Assembly: GCA_963712175.1 (NCBI GenBank)
Contig: CAVQGZ010000005.1
Location: 1 to 23,603 of the forward strand
Direction: 5' to 3'
From: CAVQGZ01 sp963712175
Lineage (GTDB): Bacteria; Actinomycetota; Actinomycetes; Jiangellales; Jiangellaceae
Length of the DNA: 23,603 nt
The translations under genes and the position numbers were made by a program. Below, piece after piece: positions 1-7,959 of the stretch (positions are counted from its first letter, which is position 1; each line of letters starts with the position of its first letter). Below the pieces are notes generated by a model. That model did not search any database. It was not told the origin of the DNA and saw only the letters and a program-made list of their open reading frames with translations.

Positions 1-14
1 CGGCGAAGTGGGGC
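1..14 (+). repeat. Dispersed 14-bp repeat, copy 1
   Basis: The 14-mer CGGCGAAGTGGGGC opens the window and recurs identically at 3353-3366 and 7074-7087. Copies 1 and 3 also share the next base. All three copies are on the plus strand. The left boundary of this copy cannot be seen. The rest of 1-164 holds only a 24-codon frame (81-155, beginning MDDEAWLSRLLDG) that I cannot assign. Confidence 0.6.
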
Positions 15-164
15 ACCCTCGGGTAGTGCGCCGCTGTCTGCTGAGCGGATCCTCGAGTCACCCGGACAGGGCAGCGCGCGATGGACGACGAGGCGTGGCT
101 CAGTCGATTGCTGGACGGGACTGTTGCGGGCCGGGGTGAGTCACCGTTGTGTTGATCGGCCGGG

Positions 165-735
165 CTACGCGCGACGGGCGGTGCCGCGGTTGAGCGCCAG
201 GTGTCCACCGAGGAATCCGGCTCCGATCATGACCGGTTGGCGCCGATTCCCAGCCGCGCCGCGGCGTGGTAGTGACCGCGCAGTCTGGCGTCAGGGAGGC
301 GATGGACAGGAAGGTCGCGGCATCGGCGCCCAGTGCGTGCACGGCCCCGACCCGGCGCTCGTCGCCGGTCGTCTGCGCCCAGTCGGCGGCACCGGCCACG
401 GCGGTCGGGATGGCTGCTGCGATGCCGGCGGCGGTCAGCAGGGTGGCGGCGTGACGGGAGGACGGGCCGCCGACGAGGTCGAGCAGGGTCGCGCTGGTCC
501 AGCAGCCGAGTGTGAGGTCGGTGAGCGCGGGGTGCAGGGAGTGCCCGAGCGCGTCGGTGTGCAGGGGGCTCCGTGCGCCCACGGCACTGGGGCGGTAGAG
601 GAGTTGCTGGGCGTCGCCGACCCAGTCGGGCAGGCGGCTCTCGGCGACCGCCTGGGCAGCGCGGCGCGGCAGGGACATCGTGGTCGCTGGGCGCGAAGCG
701 CTGCGGCCGGGTCGTTGCCACGGGTGGCCGGTCAT
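165..735 (-). pseudogene. DUF2231-like membrane protein, frameshifted
   Basis: This is a small membrane protein of the DUF2231 type, whose function is unknown. The N-terminal frame from 735 contains the family-like segment GHSLHPALTDLTLGCW followed by hydrophobic helices and DWAQTTGDERRVGAVHA. Near position 285 the similarity moves to a second frame (GHYHAAARLGIGAN), and near 230 to a third (MIGAGFLGGHLALNRGTARRA), which ends at the TAG at 165-167. The order and spacing of these pieces match an intact DUF2231 protein ending in a GGHLA-type helix, so I read one gene of about 190 codons with two single-base shifts. The start at 735 overlaps the TGA of the upstream lipoprotein gene (ATGA), which suggests translational coupling; MSLPRR at 677 is an alternative start. 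It is the last gene of the 2208-165 operon. Confidence 0.6.
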
Positions 736-1293
736 GCGGGTGGGAATCCGCCGACGGCGGTGGCCTGCTCCCACACCAGCTGCCAGCCGAGACCGGTATC
801 GGTCTGCTGGTAAAGGTAGGTGTGCCAGGTGTCGTGCTCCAGCTCGCCCTGGCCGTCGGCGTCGATGTGGATGCGCGAGCGGTAGGTGAGCAGGGCGGCG
901 TCGCCGTGCACGCTGACCTCGATGGGTGTGACGGGTTCGAAGGTGAGGTAGTCCAGCGCGCCGGTGTCGACGGCGGTGAGGTACTCCTGCCGGGTCATGG
1001 CCAGCCCGGGCGGTGGGATGAGCTGGAAGTCCGGGGCGTGGACCGCCTCGAGCACCCTGGTGTTGGCGTCGACCAGGGCGTGCAGCCGGGTGGTCTCGAG
1101 GTCCCGCAGGGTCTGCGCGGTCTCCTCGGTTCCGGGTGGGACGCTGGGGCTGGGTGCGGGGCTCGCGCTGCTGGCGGGGTCGGCCTCGGCGCAGCCGGGC
1201 AGCAGCAGGGCGAGCACGGCGGCCGCGATGAGGAGCCGGGCGCCGGGTCGGTGCCGCTGGGGTGGACGGGGTAGGGGGTGGTCGGTCGCGCAT
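732..1293 (-). CDS. NTF2/SnoaL-like lipoprotein, frameshift in signal peptide
   Basis: This encodes a secreted lipoprotein with an NTF2-like (SnoaL/DUF4440-type) domain of unknown ligand. The main frame reads LLIAAAVLALLLPGC, a lipobox with its lipidation cysteine, then a Ser/Pro-rich linker, then about 125 residues with the family-like pattern of a long first helix (VDANTRVLEAVHAPDF), PGLAMTRQEYLTAV and TYRSRIHIDADG...HTYLYQQTDTGLGWQLVWEQATAV. In that frame the only start is a GTG inside the signal peptide, leaving no charged n-region. A better start is the ATG at 1293, preceded by GGAGGAC (1297-1303), giving MRDRPPPTPSTPAAPTRRP, but it is one base out of frame with the lipobox. A single indel near 1230-1260 would join them. 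The gene starts 20 nt after the hydrolase and overlaps the DUF2231 gene. Confidence 0.7.
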
Positions 1294-1313
1294 GGCGTCC
1301 TCCGTGGTCCGGG

Positions 1314-2208
1314 CTAGGAGGGGGTGGCGAGCAGGGTGAGGGCGTGGGCGGTGACGGCGTCGGGCTGGTCGTCGGCGAGGAAGTGCGAGGCGCCGGGGAC
1401 GACCTGCAGCTGCAGGTCGTCGACGTGGTCGTGGATGCCGTGCAGGAACTCCGGGCGCATGACAGGGTCGTTCGCGCCGATCAGCAGCAGGGTGGGGGTG
1501 CGCAGGCGCTGCCCTCGGTAGCGGCCGGTCATGGTGCGGACGGCCTCGGGCAGGATGAAGTGCCGGTACAGGGCCGCGGCGGCGTGGGCGCGGGCGGGGT
1601 CGCGCAGCGGGGCAAGGAACACCTCGAGGTCCTCGGGTGCGAGGGCGCCGGGTGTGGAGTAGTCGGTGAAGATCCGGCGCGGCAGCCACTGGCGTTCACT
1701 GGCGAGCAGGCGTGGTCCGGCCAGTGGGAGCGGCAGGAGCATGTCGAACCAGGCGTGCCGGGCGATCGCGGCGACCAGGCGCGCGTCGAACCCGAAGTAG
1801 GGCGGCGGGATGCTCAGGGCCAGGTGCCGGCCGACCCGCCGGGGATGCTGCAGGCACAGCTGGTAGCCCACCAGGGCCCCGTAGTCGTGGCTGAGCAGGT
1901 CGACCCTCTCGAGGTCCGAGCGCGTCCAGGACGGCGAGGGTGTCGGCGAGCAGCCGGTCGCGGGTGTAGCCGCCGGGTGGGGCGCCGCTCCAGCCGGCCC
2001 CGCGGAAGTCGGGGCAGACGACCCGGTGGTGCGCGGCGAGCGGCCCGATCAGGTGCCGCCACTGCCACCAGTGCTGCGGGAACCCGTGCAGCAGCAGCAC
2101 GGCCGGACCGCTGCCGGCCTGCGCCACGTGCACCTGCAGCCCGTCGACGTCGAGCCACTCGTGGGTCACGCCGGGCAGGTCGGGGAGGGAGACGACGTGG
2201 TCGGTCAC
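1314..2208 (-). CDS. Alpha/beta hydrolase, epoxide-hydrolase-like, one frameshift
   Basis: This is a cytoplasmic alpha/beta-hydrolase resembling epoxide hydrolases and haloalkane dehalogenases. The first ~100 residues, from a GTG at 2208, carry the oxyanion-hole HGFPQHWW motif and the strand-turn VCPDFRGAGWSGAP. At about 1915 the frame changes. The second frame contains the nucleophile elbow LLSHDYGALVG (Asp nucleophile), the acid-bearing loop LIGANDPVM and the catalytic-histidine region GASHFLADDQP, ending at 1314. All catalytic elements are present in correct order across the two frames, so one base appears inserted or deleted near 1910-1925. A TAnnnT hexamer (2216-2221, minus strand TAGCGT) sits 7 nt before the GTG, so the transcript may be leaderless. 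The gene is divergent from a TetR regulator that probably controls it. The substrate is unknown. Confidence 0.8.
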
Positions 2209-2262
2209 GCCCGCGACGCTACTACGAACGTAGTGCCGTGTCACTACTTCTATAGTGGTGGG
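2209..2262. promoter_or_regulatory. Divergent hydrolase/tetR promoter with overlapping operators
   Basis: This 54-bp gap holds nested inverted repeats built on one half-site. ACTACG-AA-CGTAGT lies at 2221-2234, GTAGTG-N6-CACTAC at 2230-2247 and CACTA-N6-TAGTG at 2242-2257. They overlap the -10-like TATAGT (2251-2256), 6 nt before the tetR GTG, and abut the minus-strand TAGCGT (2216-2221), 7 nt before the hydrolase GTG. This is the arrangement expected if the TetR protein represses both itself and the hydrolase operon. Confidence 0.75.
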
Positions 2263-2805
2263 GTGTCTGCTGTGCGTGTCCGGGCCCTCGAGGCGGCGGT
2301 CGACCTGGTCGCCACGCAAGGTCTGCGGGCCTTGACGCACGCCCGGGTCGACGCGGCCGCCGGGCTGCCGCGGGGGTCGACGTCGAACTACTACCGGACC
2401 CGGGCGGCGCTGCTGGGTGGGGTGGTGGACTGGATCGTGGAGCAGGAGATGCGCGAGGTCGACACCGCGCTGACCGTCCGTTCCGGCGACGAGCTGGTCG
2501 AGGCGATCGGTGGGCTGGTCGAGTACGTCACGGTCCGCAACCGCGCCATGACCACGGCCCGGCTGATCTTGTTCATGGAGGCCGCGCACGAGCCGAGCCT
2601 GCGGGAGGTGGTCTCGCGCGGACGGGCCACGATGCAGGCCGCCGTCGAGGGCGCCCTGGCCGGGCTGGGGGCCCCAGACCCCGCCACGGGCGCCGCCGCG
2701 GTGATGGCCTGCGCCGAAGGGCTGATCCTGCACCGCGTCGTGCGCCACGACTCCAGCGACCCCCGCCCGGCCCTGGGGCTGGTCGTGCAGGCCGCCCTGG
2801 CCTGA
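2263..2805 (+). CDS. TetR-family transcriptional regulator
   Basis: This is an intact TetR-type repressor of about 180 aa. Residues ~3-45 form the DNA-binding domain: RALEAAVDLVATQGLRALT, then the HTH THARVDAAAGLPRGSTSNYYRTRAAL in which the recognition helix is followed by the conserved YY/F turn. The remaining ~130 residues are the helical ligand/dimer domain, which is not assignable to a ligand. The reading frame is open further upstream, but the GTG at 2263 is chosen because family similarity begins there and a -10-like TATAGT lies only 6 nt before it, which suggests a leaderless message. Palindromic half-sites in the divergent promoter indicate autoregulation and control of the neighbouring epoxide-hydrolase-like operon. 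It is unusual in this region in being unbroken. Confidence 0.88.
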   Translation: MSAVRVRALEAAVDLVATQGLRALTHARVDAAAGLPRGSTSNYYRTRAALLGGVVDWIVEQEMREVDTALTVRSGDELVEAIGGLVEYVTVRNRAMTTARLILFMEAAHEPSLREVVSRGRATMQAAVEGALAGLGAPDPATGAAAVMACAEGLILHRVVRHDSSDPRPALGLVVQAALA

Positions 2806-2829
2806 CCCCACCCGACTCGGCCGGCACCT

Positions 2830-3310
2830 CCCGGTACGTGGGCCACAACGCGGCCGCGACAAGGGCCACCAGTGGGGGGCCGCTGGAGGCAAGGCCGCCC
2901 GGAAGCCCGTTCCGGGGTGCAGGGCGCCGAGCTGGTGCAGGTGCTGGGCGAGGGCGCGCTGGTAGGTGGGGGTGGCGGCGCCGGCGTCGGCGGCGGCGCG
3001 CATGTCGGGCTCGGCTCCGGCGGCTTCGACGCTGATCATGATCAGGTCTCCGGCGCGGTCGAGGAGGTCGGTGGCCGCGCCGACGGCACGGGACAGGGCG
3101 CGGCGGGCGTCGGTATCGGCGAGCATCTGCCGGGTCTGCGGGGAGACCGCGACCGAGGGGCCGGCCTTCGGCCCCGCGGATGGCCACCGCGAGGCAGTCG
3201 TTGAACAGGGCGGGCTTGTTCGGGTAGATGGCGTAGAGGTGCGCTCGGCCACGCCGGCGTGCTCGGCGACCTGGCGACGCGGGTGCGAGAGCCCGCCGCC
3301 CGCACAGCCA
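2830..3310 (-). pseudogene. Broken TetR-family regulator
   Basis: Pieces of a TetR protein are spread over different minus-strand frames. VAEHAGVAER (near 3270) matches the start of a TetR recognition helix. It continues in another frame as HLYAIYPNKPALFNDCLAVAIRGA, the typical turn and helix 4, and then returns to the first frame as TRQMLADTDARRALSRAVG through AGAEPDMRAAADAGA and ALAQHLHQLGAL, the C-terminal ligand-domain helices. The N-terminal ~25 residues before the HTH are not recognisable, and no convincing stop is found because all three frames stay open towards 2800. At least two single-base shifts are required. Endpoints are approximate. The gene is convergent with the intact TetR gene. 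Its role cannot be inferred; the adjacent ABM-domain gene is a possible target. Confidence 0.55.
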
Positions 3311-3352
3311 GCCACCCGGACCGGTCGCCGCTCGACGCGATACGTCCACAGG

Positions 3353-3366
3353 CGGCGAAGTGGGGC
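3353..3366 (+). repeat. Dispersed 14-bp repeat, copy 2
   Basis: This is an exact copy of the 14-mer seen at 1-14 and 7074-7087. It lies just upstream of the broken TetR gene, where that gene's N-terminus should have been, so it may mark a junction of inserted or rearranged DNA. Confidence 0.6.
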
Positions 3367-3554
3367 GGTCTGCATCGCCCGCAGCGCGGTGATGGTTGGG
3401 GATCGATGATGGTGAGCGTGTGGTGGTCGACGTAGGGATGAGCACGTGGCGCTTGTCATCGCTGGTGCGATGACACCCCGGTTCTGCCTTCGTCGGGCCT
3501 GCCAGGGGGCCTGCAGCGGCTGCGGATCCTCGTCGGCGACCTCCGCGGACGCGT

Positions 3555-3889
3555 TCACGCCCGGTGCGGGTCGTTCGGCGCGGCAGCTGGCCGCTGCAGT
3601 CGGGCATGAACTCGACACGCAGGTCTGTGAGCATCGGTCCTCGCGCTTCGAGGAAGCGCCGGACGTACGGCTGGGCGTTGTGATGGTCGAAGGCCTCTTC
3701 GTCGCGGTAGATCTCCAGGAATACCCGTGAGGTCGGGTCGTCCTTGGGTGCGCCCACGACGTATACGAGCGTGCCGGGCTCGTGGGCTCGGATGCTGGCG
3801 ACGGTCTGCTCGACCAGTCGGTCGAAGTCAGAGACTGATTCGGGCAGCAGCTGATGCCGAACATAGAGCGCGAACAATGGGTCCCCCAT
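3555..3889 (-). CDS. ABM-domain (antibiotic biosynthesis monooxygenase-like) protein
   Basis: This is a small dimeric alpha/beta-barrel protein of the ABM superfamily (putative quinol monooxygenase or YgiN-like). The ATG at 3889 gives MGDPLFALYVRHQL, and family similarity covers residues ~5-95: an N-terminal strand, a helix (VSDFDRLVEQTVASIRA), EPGTLVYVVG, the characteristic FLEIYRDEEAFDHHNAQPYVRRF, then MLTDLRVEFM. After about residue 96 the same frame stays open for more than 300 further codons of low-complexity, shadow-like sequence. A normal member would stop near residue 100-110; a one-base shift leads to the TGA at 3555-3557, which I use as a provisional end. No strong ribosome-binding site is visible. 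The fold is clear; the C-terminus and the reaction are not. Confidence 0.65.
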
Positions 3890-4000
3890 CTCGAGACGTC
3901 ACGGTCTCGCCCTCAGTGGTCTTCCACGCCTGGCAGCACACCGCCGCTGCCGCCGCGCCATGGCCCGGGCGGCTGGCTGGTGTCCGTGTCTGGGGCATGG

Positions 4001-4746
4001 CTACCTGTGCTCGAGCGCCAGGTCGACGGCCTGGTTCGGGGTGCCGTGGAAGGCGGGGCCGTGTCCGGGGATGACGACGTCGGCGCCGAGCGGGCGCAGG
4101 AGTTCCAGCGACGCCCGGGCTTGGGTCGTGTCGGTGTTGAAGAAGTCCGGTAGCAGCTGCGGGCCGGTCGACGTGGACAGCGCGTGTTCGGTCATCAACG
4201 CATCCCCGGCCACCAGCACACCCTGATCGGGCAGGTGCAGCGCCGCGTGCCCGGAGGTGTGGCCGGGCGTGTGCACCGCCAGCGGGCGGCCCGGGACGTC
4301 CAACGCGCCTCCGCTGTAGGCTTCTCCACCGCGCCGAGCCGCTGGATCTGCGCGGCCTTCAACCCGGCCCCTACCTGCACGAACCACACCAGGACGCTGG
4401 GCCGCCACGCCATCTTCAGCAGCGTCGGGATCGACACTTGCTCGACGTGCTCGCCGGTGGCGTTGGCCTTCTCCTGCTCATGCACCCACACCGGCTTGCC
4501 CACCTGGGAGCGGAAGTACTCCGCGCTACCGAGGTGGTCCGGGTGAGCGTGGGTGAGCACGACGGCATCGACGTCGGCCGGTGCCCGCCCGATCTTCCCC
4601 AGTGACGCGATCACCCGCTCCTTGTCGCCGGGATAGCCAGTGTCGACGAGGGTGACCCCGGCACCGTCGACGATCAGGACCCAGCACACGTGCTGAGCCC
4701 GCGCCTGCCACACCCCTGAAGCGACCTCCACCATCGATACGTCCAT
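4001..4746 (-). CDS. MBL-fold metallo-hydrolase, one frameshift
   Basis: This is a cytoplasmic metallo-beta-lactamase-fold hydrolase, glyoxalase-II/lactonase-like, with a dinuclear metal site. The first frame carries VTLVDTGYPGDKERV and the HxHxDH motif THAHPDHLGSAEYF. Near position 4315 the similarity passes to a second frame with PLAVHTPGHTSGHAALH (third metal His), VLVAGDAL (bridging Asp) and VVIPGHGPAFHGTP (final His), ending at 4001. All metal ligands are present in order, so a single indel splits an otherwise complete ~245-residue enzyme. MDVSMVEVASGVW at 4746 is preferred as the start, with a G-rich GGGGTGGG just upstream; the Met at 4734 is an alternative. It precedes the ABM gene in the same direction with a gap of about 110 nt. 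The substrate is unknown. Confidence 0.8.
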
Positions 4747-4782
4747 GGCCCACCCCCAGACTCCGGCCGAGCGGCATCTCAC

Positions 4783-5362
4783 TCGTCGCTCCCGTGGTTA
4801 CTCCCTCCCGGGTTCGCGGTCCAGAGGCGTAGGCCATCGACGAGGGCTGGCGGTCAGCACGCCCCAATCGGACAAGCAGCGCGGCCCTGATCACCTCGCC
4901 CGCTGCAACCTATCTCCCGGCGCACTGCCGACGCGCCAGCGCGAAGAACTGACCCGTAAGTGACCGAGATGAGGGCGCACGATACGCGGCCGGTGTGACG
5001 CGCCTGCAATGGTCCCTGGCGCCGCGCGGCGATACCAGCCGATGCGAGGGCGTCGTCACCGCACTCGCCCGGCAGCAGGTCGCGGTGGTGTCAGCGATGT
5101 CTTTCGGCTCTTCCCGACTATGAGTCGATGGCGTACGACCGAGGTGGGGAGGTGTGAGGGTCTTGATCGTCGTGCTCGCGGTCGCAGTGCCCACACCGTC
5201 TGTTCGTGTGGGAGGGCTCTGGGTGCTGGGGGTCGCGAGCGGTAGTGCTGAAGGGGCGGGGTGACCGACCGTGACAACGGGCAGTACGACGACCGGGATG
5301 GCTCGACGGGCTGGCACTGCTGAGCCCGAGCAGCGCCCCGGGCCGTTGAAGGGTGAACCGAC
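4783..5362. other. 580-bp gap with no convincing gene
   Basis: This stretch separates the divergent MBL and epimerase genes and must contain both promoters. I see no recognisable protein. A 36-codon frame beginning with a GTG at 5156, after GGGGAGGT, starts MRVLIVVLAVAV like a truncated hydrophobic N-terminus but stops soon after. It could be a gene remnant. Confidence 0.4.
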
Positions 5363-6352
5363 ATGACGATGCTGGTGACTGGGGCGACCGGGTTCGTGGG
5401 CACGAACGTTGTCCGCGAGGCCGCCGCTGCTGGTCATCGGGTACGTGCGGCCGGGCACCGGGGAGCGTCGCAGCACCTGGACGATCTTGATGTCGAGGTG
5501 GTCCGCGGCGACATCACCCAGCCGGATCAGGCCGATGCGCTGGTGCGCGGGTGCGACGTGGTGCTGCACGTGGCCGGAGACGCCACCTCTTACTGGCGGC
5601 GGCTGGCTGCCCGCCAGCACCGCATCAACGTTGACGGGACGATGAACATCGCCCGGGCCTGCGTGCACCACGACGTGTCGCGGCTGGTCTACACCAGCAC
5701 GATCGACGTGCTCGGCCACGACCCGACCCGGGCCGAGATCACCGAGGACGCCGGGTTCTTCAACTTCACGGGGATGGGCTACTTCTATGGGGAGTCGAAG
5801 TTCGAAGCCGAGTACCGGCTACGCCGCTTCGCCGACCAGCACGACCTCGATGTCGTGATCATCTACCCCGGCATGATGCTCGGCCCGTTCAGCGGCACCA
5901 ACCAGTGGGGTGGGCTGCTGATGGCGCTGCGGGACGGGTCGCTGCCCGGCGCACCCTGCGGCGGCTCGTCGTTCTGCCACGTCACCGAGGTCGCCCGCGC
6001 CCACCTGGCCGCCCTCGACAAGGGCCAGCGCGGACACGGCTACATCTGTGCCGGGCACAACATGCCCTACCGGGACTGCCTGAACCTGATGGCCGACGCG
6101 ATCGGCGCCGCCCACCCTCGGGCCACCCTGCCGGAATGGGCGCTGGTCGCCCTCGGTCGCGCCGAGGAACTGCGCGCCAAGGTCACCGGCCAGCCACCCT
6201 CGGTGGACCCGGGCATGGCGCACTACCTGAGCAAGTACCAGTACGTCGACTCCACCAAGGCCATCCACCACCTCGACTACGTGATCCCCGACGTCGACAC
6301 GATCCTCACCGACACCGTCGACTGGTACCGCAGCCAGGGACACGACCTGTAG
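5363..6352 (+). CDS. NAD(P)-dependent epimerase/dehydratase (extended SDR)
   Basis: This is an intact 329-aa extended short-chain dehydrogenase/reductase of the epimerase class, related to dihydroflavonol-4-reductase or 3-beta-HSD-like enzymes. The N-terminal Rossmann motif is TGATGFVG (residues 6-13), followed by VVRGDIT (coenzyme-acidic region) and VLHVAG. The catalytic set is visible: TSTIDV (Ser/Thr ~111-113) and Y142-G-E-S-K146. The C-terminal substrate domain includes FCHVTEVARAHLAALD and GYICAGHNM. The ATG at 5363 follows GAAGGG at modest spacing; an in-frame ATG six bases later is equally possible. The GNAT gene starts 16 nt downstream behind a strong AAGGAGG, so the two form an operon. 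The sugar- or ketone-type substrate is not deducible. Confidence 0.9.
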   Translation: MTMLVTGATGFVGTNVVREAAAAGHRVRAAGHRGASQHLDDLDVEVVRGDITQPDQADALVRGCDVVLHVAGDATSYWRRLAARQHRINVDGTMNIARACVHHDVSRLVYTSTIDVLGHDPTRAEITEDAGFFNFTGMGYFYGESKFEAEYRLRRFADQHDLDVVIIYPGMMLGPFSGTNQWGGLLMALRDGSLPGAPCGGSSFCHVTEVARAHLAALDKGQRGHGYICAGHNMPYRDCLNLMADAIGAAHPRATLPEWALVALGRAEELRAKVTGQPPSVDPGMAHYLSKYQYVDSTKAIHHLDYVIPDVDTILTDTVDWYRSQGHDL

Positions 6353-6367
6353 AAGGAGGCGACTGAT

Positions 6368-6985
6368 GTGGCACCGGCCGTGGTGCGTGTGAACGCGGAC
6401 CAGCTGGACGAGGTGGCGGTGGTGTTCGCCCGTGCTTTCGCGAGAGGCCCGGCCGTGCGGGCGATGTTCCCCGATCCGCGCCGGCGCGCAGCCCTCGTTC
6501 CGACATGGGGGGCAGCGACGCTGCATCTGTCCCACCTGGACGGTAAAGTCATCGAGACCACACCCGCGCGCAGTTGCGTGATTATCTGGACCGGCCCGGG
6601 CCAGGCAACTTCGTGGCAGTCGTGGGTACGTTCGGCTCCGCAACTGTGGCAGATGCTGCGTCGGGCCTCACCCGGGGACGCGCGCCGGTTCCTTGGCTAC
6701 TTCACTCGGTTGGAGAACCGCCGGCATGAACTACTGCCCGAGCCCCACTGGAGTCTGGACGCTCTGGCCGTGGTCCCGGAGCGGCAGCGGTTCGGGCTGG
6801 GTGCGGTCCTGGTGCGCCACGGCTTCATCCGAGCAGACCGCGACGGCGTGCCGGCCTACGTCGAAACCGACAGCGACGACAACGCCGTCTTCTACAGCAA
6901 ACTGGGGTTCAACCTGACCGAGCACATCATGGACTACCCCCCAATGAACATCCCCACCTGGAGGATGGTGCGCCAACCCGCGTGA
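6368..6985 (+). CDS. GNAT-family N-acetyltransferase
   Basis: This is an intact ~205-aa acetyl-CoA-dependent N-acyltransferase. The family signature is in the C-terminal half: the core strand LDALAVVPERQRFGLGAVLV, where R-Q-R-F-G-L-G is the R/QxxGxG/A pyrophosphate-binding loop (residues ~139-144), then the strand PAYVETDSDDNAVFYSKLGF, typical of motif B. The N-terminal ~120 residues are divergent. The start is the GTG at 6368, correctly spaced behind AAGGAGG at 6352-6358; an ATG two bases earlier opens only a nine-codon frame and is rejected. The gene is co-transcribed with the SDR epimerase, so it may act on the same metabolite, but this is inference. Confidence 0.87.
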   Translation: MAPAVVRVNADQLDEVAVVFARAFARGPAVRAMFPDPRRRAALVPTWGAATLHLSHLDGKVIETTPARSCVIIWTGPGQATSWQSWVRSAPQLWQMLRRASPGDARRFLGYFTRLENRRHELLPEPHWSLDALAVVPERQRFGLGAVLVRHGFIRADRDGVPAYVETDSDDNAVFYSKLGFNLTEHIMDYPPMNIPTWRMVRQPA

Positions 6986-7073
6986 ACCGACGCTCCGGTG
7001 GGCGGGTCGCAGACCGTGTCCGGTCATCCCGCGAGCAGCGCGTTCGTGCTCGTGCCGAGAGTAGGGCGACACG

Positions 7074-7087
7074 CGGCGAAGTGGGGC
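7074..7087 (+). repeat. Dispersed 14-bp repeat, copy 3
   Basis: This is the third exact copy of CGGCGAAGTGGGGC. It lies 64 bp upstream of the NTase gene and directly before a 7-bp stem-loop (7101-7120), at the left border of the toxin-antitoxin module. Confidence 0.6.
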
Positions 7088-7100
7088 AGGTGGGGATGCG

Positions 7101-7120
7101 CCGAAGCGACGCGGCTTCGG
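7101..7120 (+). terminator. Stem-loop between GNAT gene and NTase operon
   Basis: CCGAAGC (7101-7107) pairs perfectly with GCTTCGG (7114-7120) across a 6-nt loop. No T-run follows. It could end transcription from the epimerase-GNAT operon or insulate the NTase promoter 20 bp downstream. Confidence 0.4.
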
Positions 7121-7126
7121 GACTTC

Positions 7127-7143
7127 ATAGCATCTGCTATCGT
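7127..7143 (+). promoter_or_regulatory. Leaderless NTase promoter with palindrome
   Basis: The perfect inverted repeat ATAGCA-TC-TGCTAT (7127-7140) overlaps a -10-like TATCGT (7138-7143), which ends 7 nt before the GTG at 7151. The placement suits autorepression by the HTH-bearing NTase antitoxin and a leaderless transcript. Confidence 0.65.
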
Positions 7144-7150
7144 CTCTCTT

Positions 7151-7621
7151 GTGGTGGTCGACGTAGCGGCGGTGGCCCGACGCAGCGACGAGGCGGTTCG
7201 CGACGCCCGGGCCGAGTTGGTGCACGCCGTTCGCGAGGCCTCGAGGCAGGGCCTCACCCAGGCGCAGATCGCGCAGCTGATCGGGCGCAGCCAGCCCGAG
7301 GTGTCCCGTCTGCTGCGCTTCCACGGCCGGGGCCTGCTGGCACGGCGGTTGCGGCGGCATGCCCGCGAGGTCCGTGAACTGATCGATCAGGCCGGAGGCA
7401 GCAACGTTCGCGTGTTCGGCTCGGTGGCCACGGGCACCGAGCACGCGGGGTCCGACATCGACCTGCTGTTCGACATGGGTACTCCGATGGGCCTGATGGA
7501 GCTCGGCACGCTGGAACGACGCCTGTCCGAACTGCTCGGCGCTGACGTCGACCTGATCCCCGCAGCGACCCTGCGACCAGACCTGCGCGATCGCGTTCTC
7601 ACCGAGGCGGTGGCCCTGTGA
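7151..7621 (+). CDS. mntA: HTH-NTase antitoxin of a HEPN/MNT system (MntA-like)
   Basis: This is a 156-aa minimal nucleotidyltransferase with an N-terminal helix-turn-helix. Residues 35-57 (LTQAQIAQLIGRSQPEVSRL) form the HTH. The NTase core has the GSx10DxD active site: G90-S91 and D102-I-D104, with a third acidic residue in ADVDLIPA (D134). In characterised MntA/HepT pairs the NTase neutralises the HEPN ribonuclease by transferring AMP units from ATP to a tyrosine near its active site. That is family knowledge applied here by homology. GTG 7151 is chosen because the upstream frame is non-coding and the promoter palindrome lies immediately before it; GTG 7154 is possible. The stop overlaps the HEPN start region as GTGA (7618-7621), the usual coupling for such pairs. 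Confidence 0.87.
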   Translation: MVVDVAAVARRSDEAVRDARAELVHAVREASRQGLTQAQIAQLIGRSQPEVSRLLRFHGRGLLARRLRRHAREVRELIDQAGGSNVRVFGSVATGTEHAGSDIDLLFDMGTPMGLMELGTLERRLSELLGADVDLIPAATLRPDLRDRVLTEAVAL

Positions 7622-7943
7622 CCCGGACCCCGAAGAAGTCCTGCGGGAAGCCCAGACCCACTTCGCCCTGATGGTCCAGCACGCCCAGGGCAACCTGGAT
7701 GACCAGCCGGTGATCGACGCGATCTGCATGCGGCTGTCCGCCGGGGTGGAGGCGCTGGCCCGACTCGACACCGCAACCAGGGATCGCCTGTTCGGCGACG
7801 CGTGGCCCCTTATGTGGGGGATGCGCAACCGCATCGCACACGGCTACCTGCTCGTCGACACAGACATCGTGCGCCGGACCTTGGAGCACGACATCCCACC
7901 GATCCTGACCGGCATCGAGGCCGAACTGACTGACGCCGGCTGA
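7618..7943 (+). CDS. hepT: HEPN toxin of the HEPN/MNT system (HepT-like, DUF86)
   Basis: This is a HEPN-domain ribonuclease-type toxin of ~107 residues, partner of the preceding NTase. The active-site motif RNRIAHGY (7823-7846) fits the R-x4-H-x-Y pattern in which the Arg/His act in RNA cleavage and the Tyr is the residue AMPylated in characterised HepT proteins. The upstream helices VLREAQTHFALMVQHA and PVIDAICMRLSAGVEAL match the family. The coding frame is clear from 7620 (DPDPEEVLREAQ) but has no start codon there. The GTG at 7618, which makes the expected GTGA overlap, is one base out of frame. Either a base is missing just after it or translation starts at the ATG at 7671, which would lose most of helix 1. 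The TGA is at 7941-7943. Confidence 0.82.
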
Positions 7944-7959
7944 ACCACCCAGCACCAGG

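Noticed and set aside
100..1689. Long open frame on the minus strand across several genes
   Set aside because: Arg/Pro-rich shadow translation; only its C-terminal part overlaps the DUF2231 gene in the true frame.
2573..3889. 438-residue open frame beginning with the ABM domain
   Set aside because: Only the first ~95 residues resemble a protein family; the rest is low-complexity read-through antisense to the intact TetR gene.
7081..7096. Repeated GTGGGG motif resembling an MraZ box
   Set aside because: Only two units with 9-bp spacing and no cell-division gene nearby; more simply part of the dispersed 14-bp repeat context.
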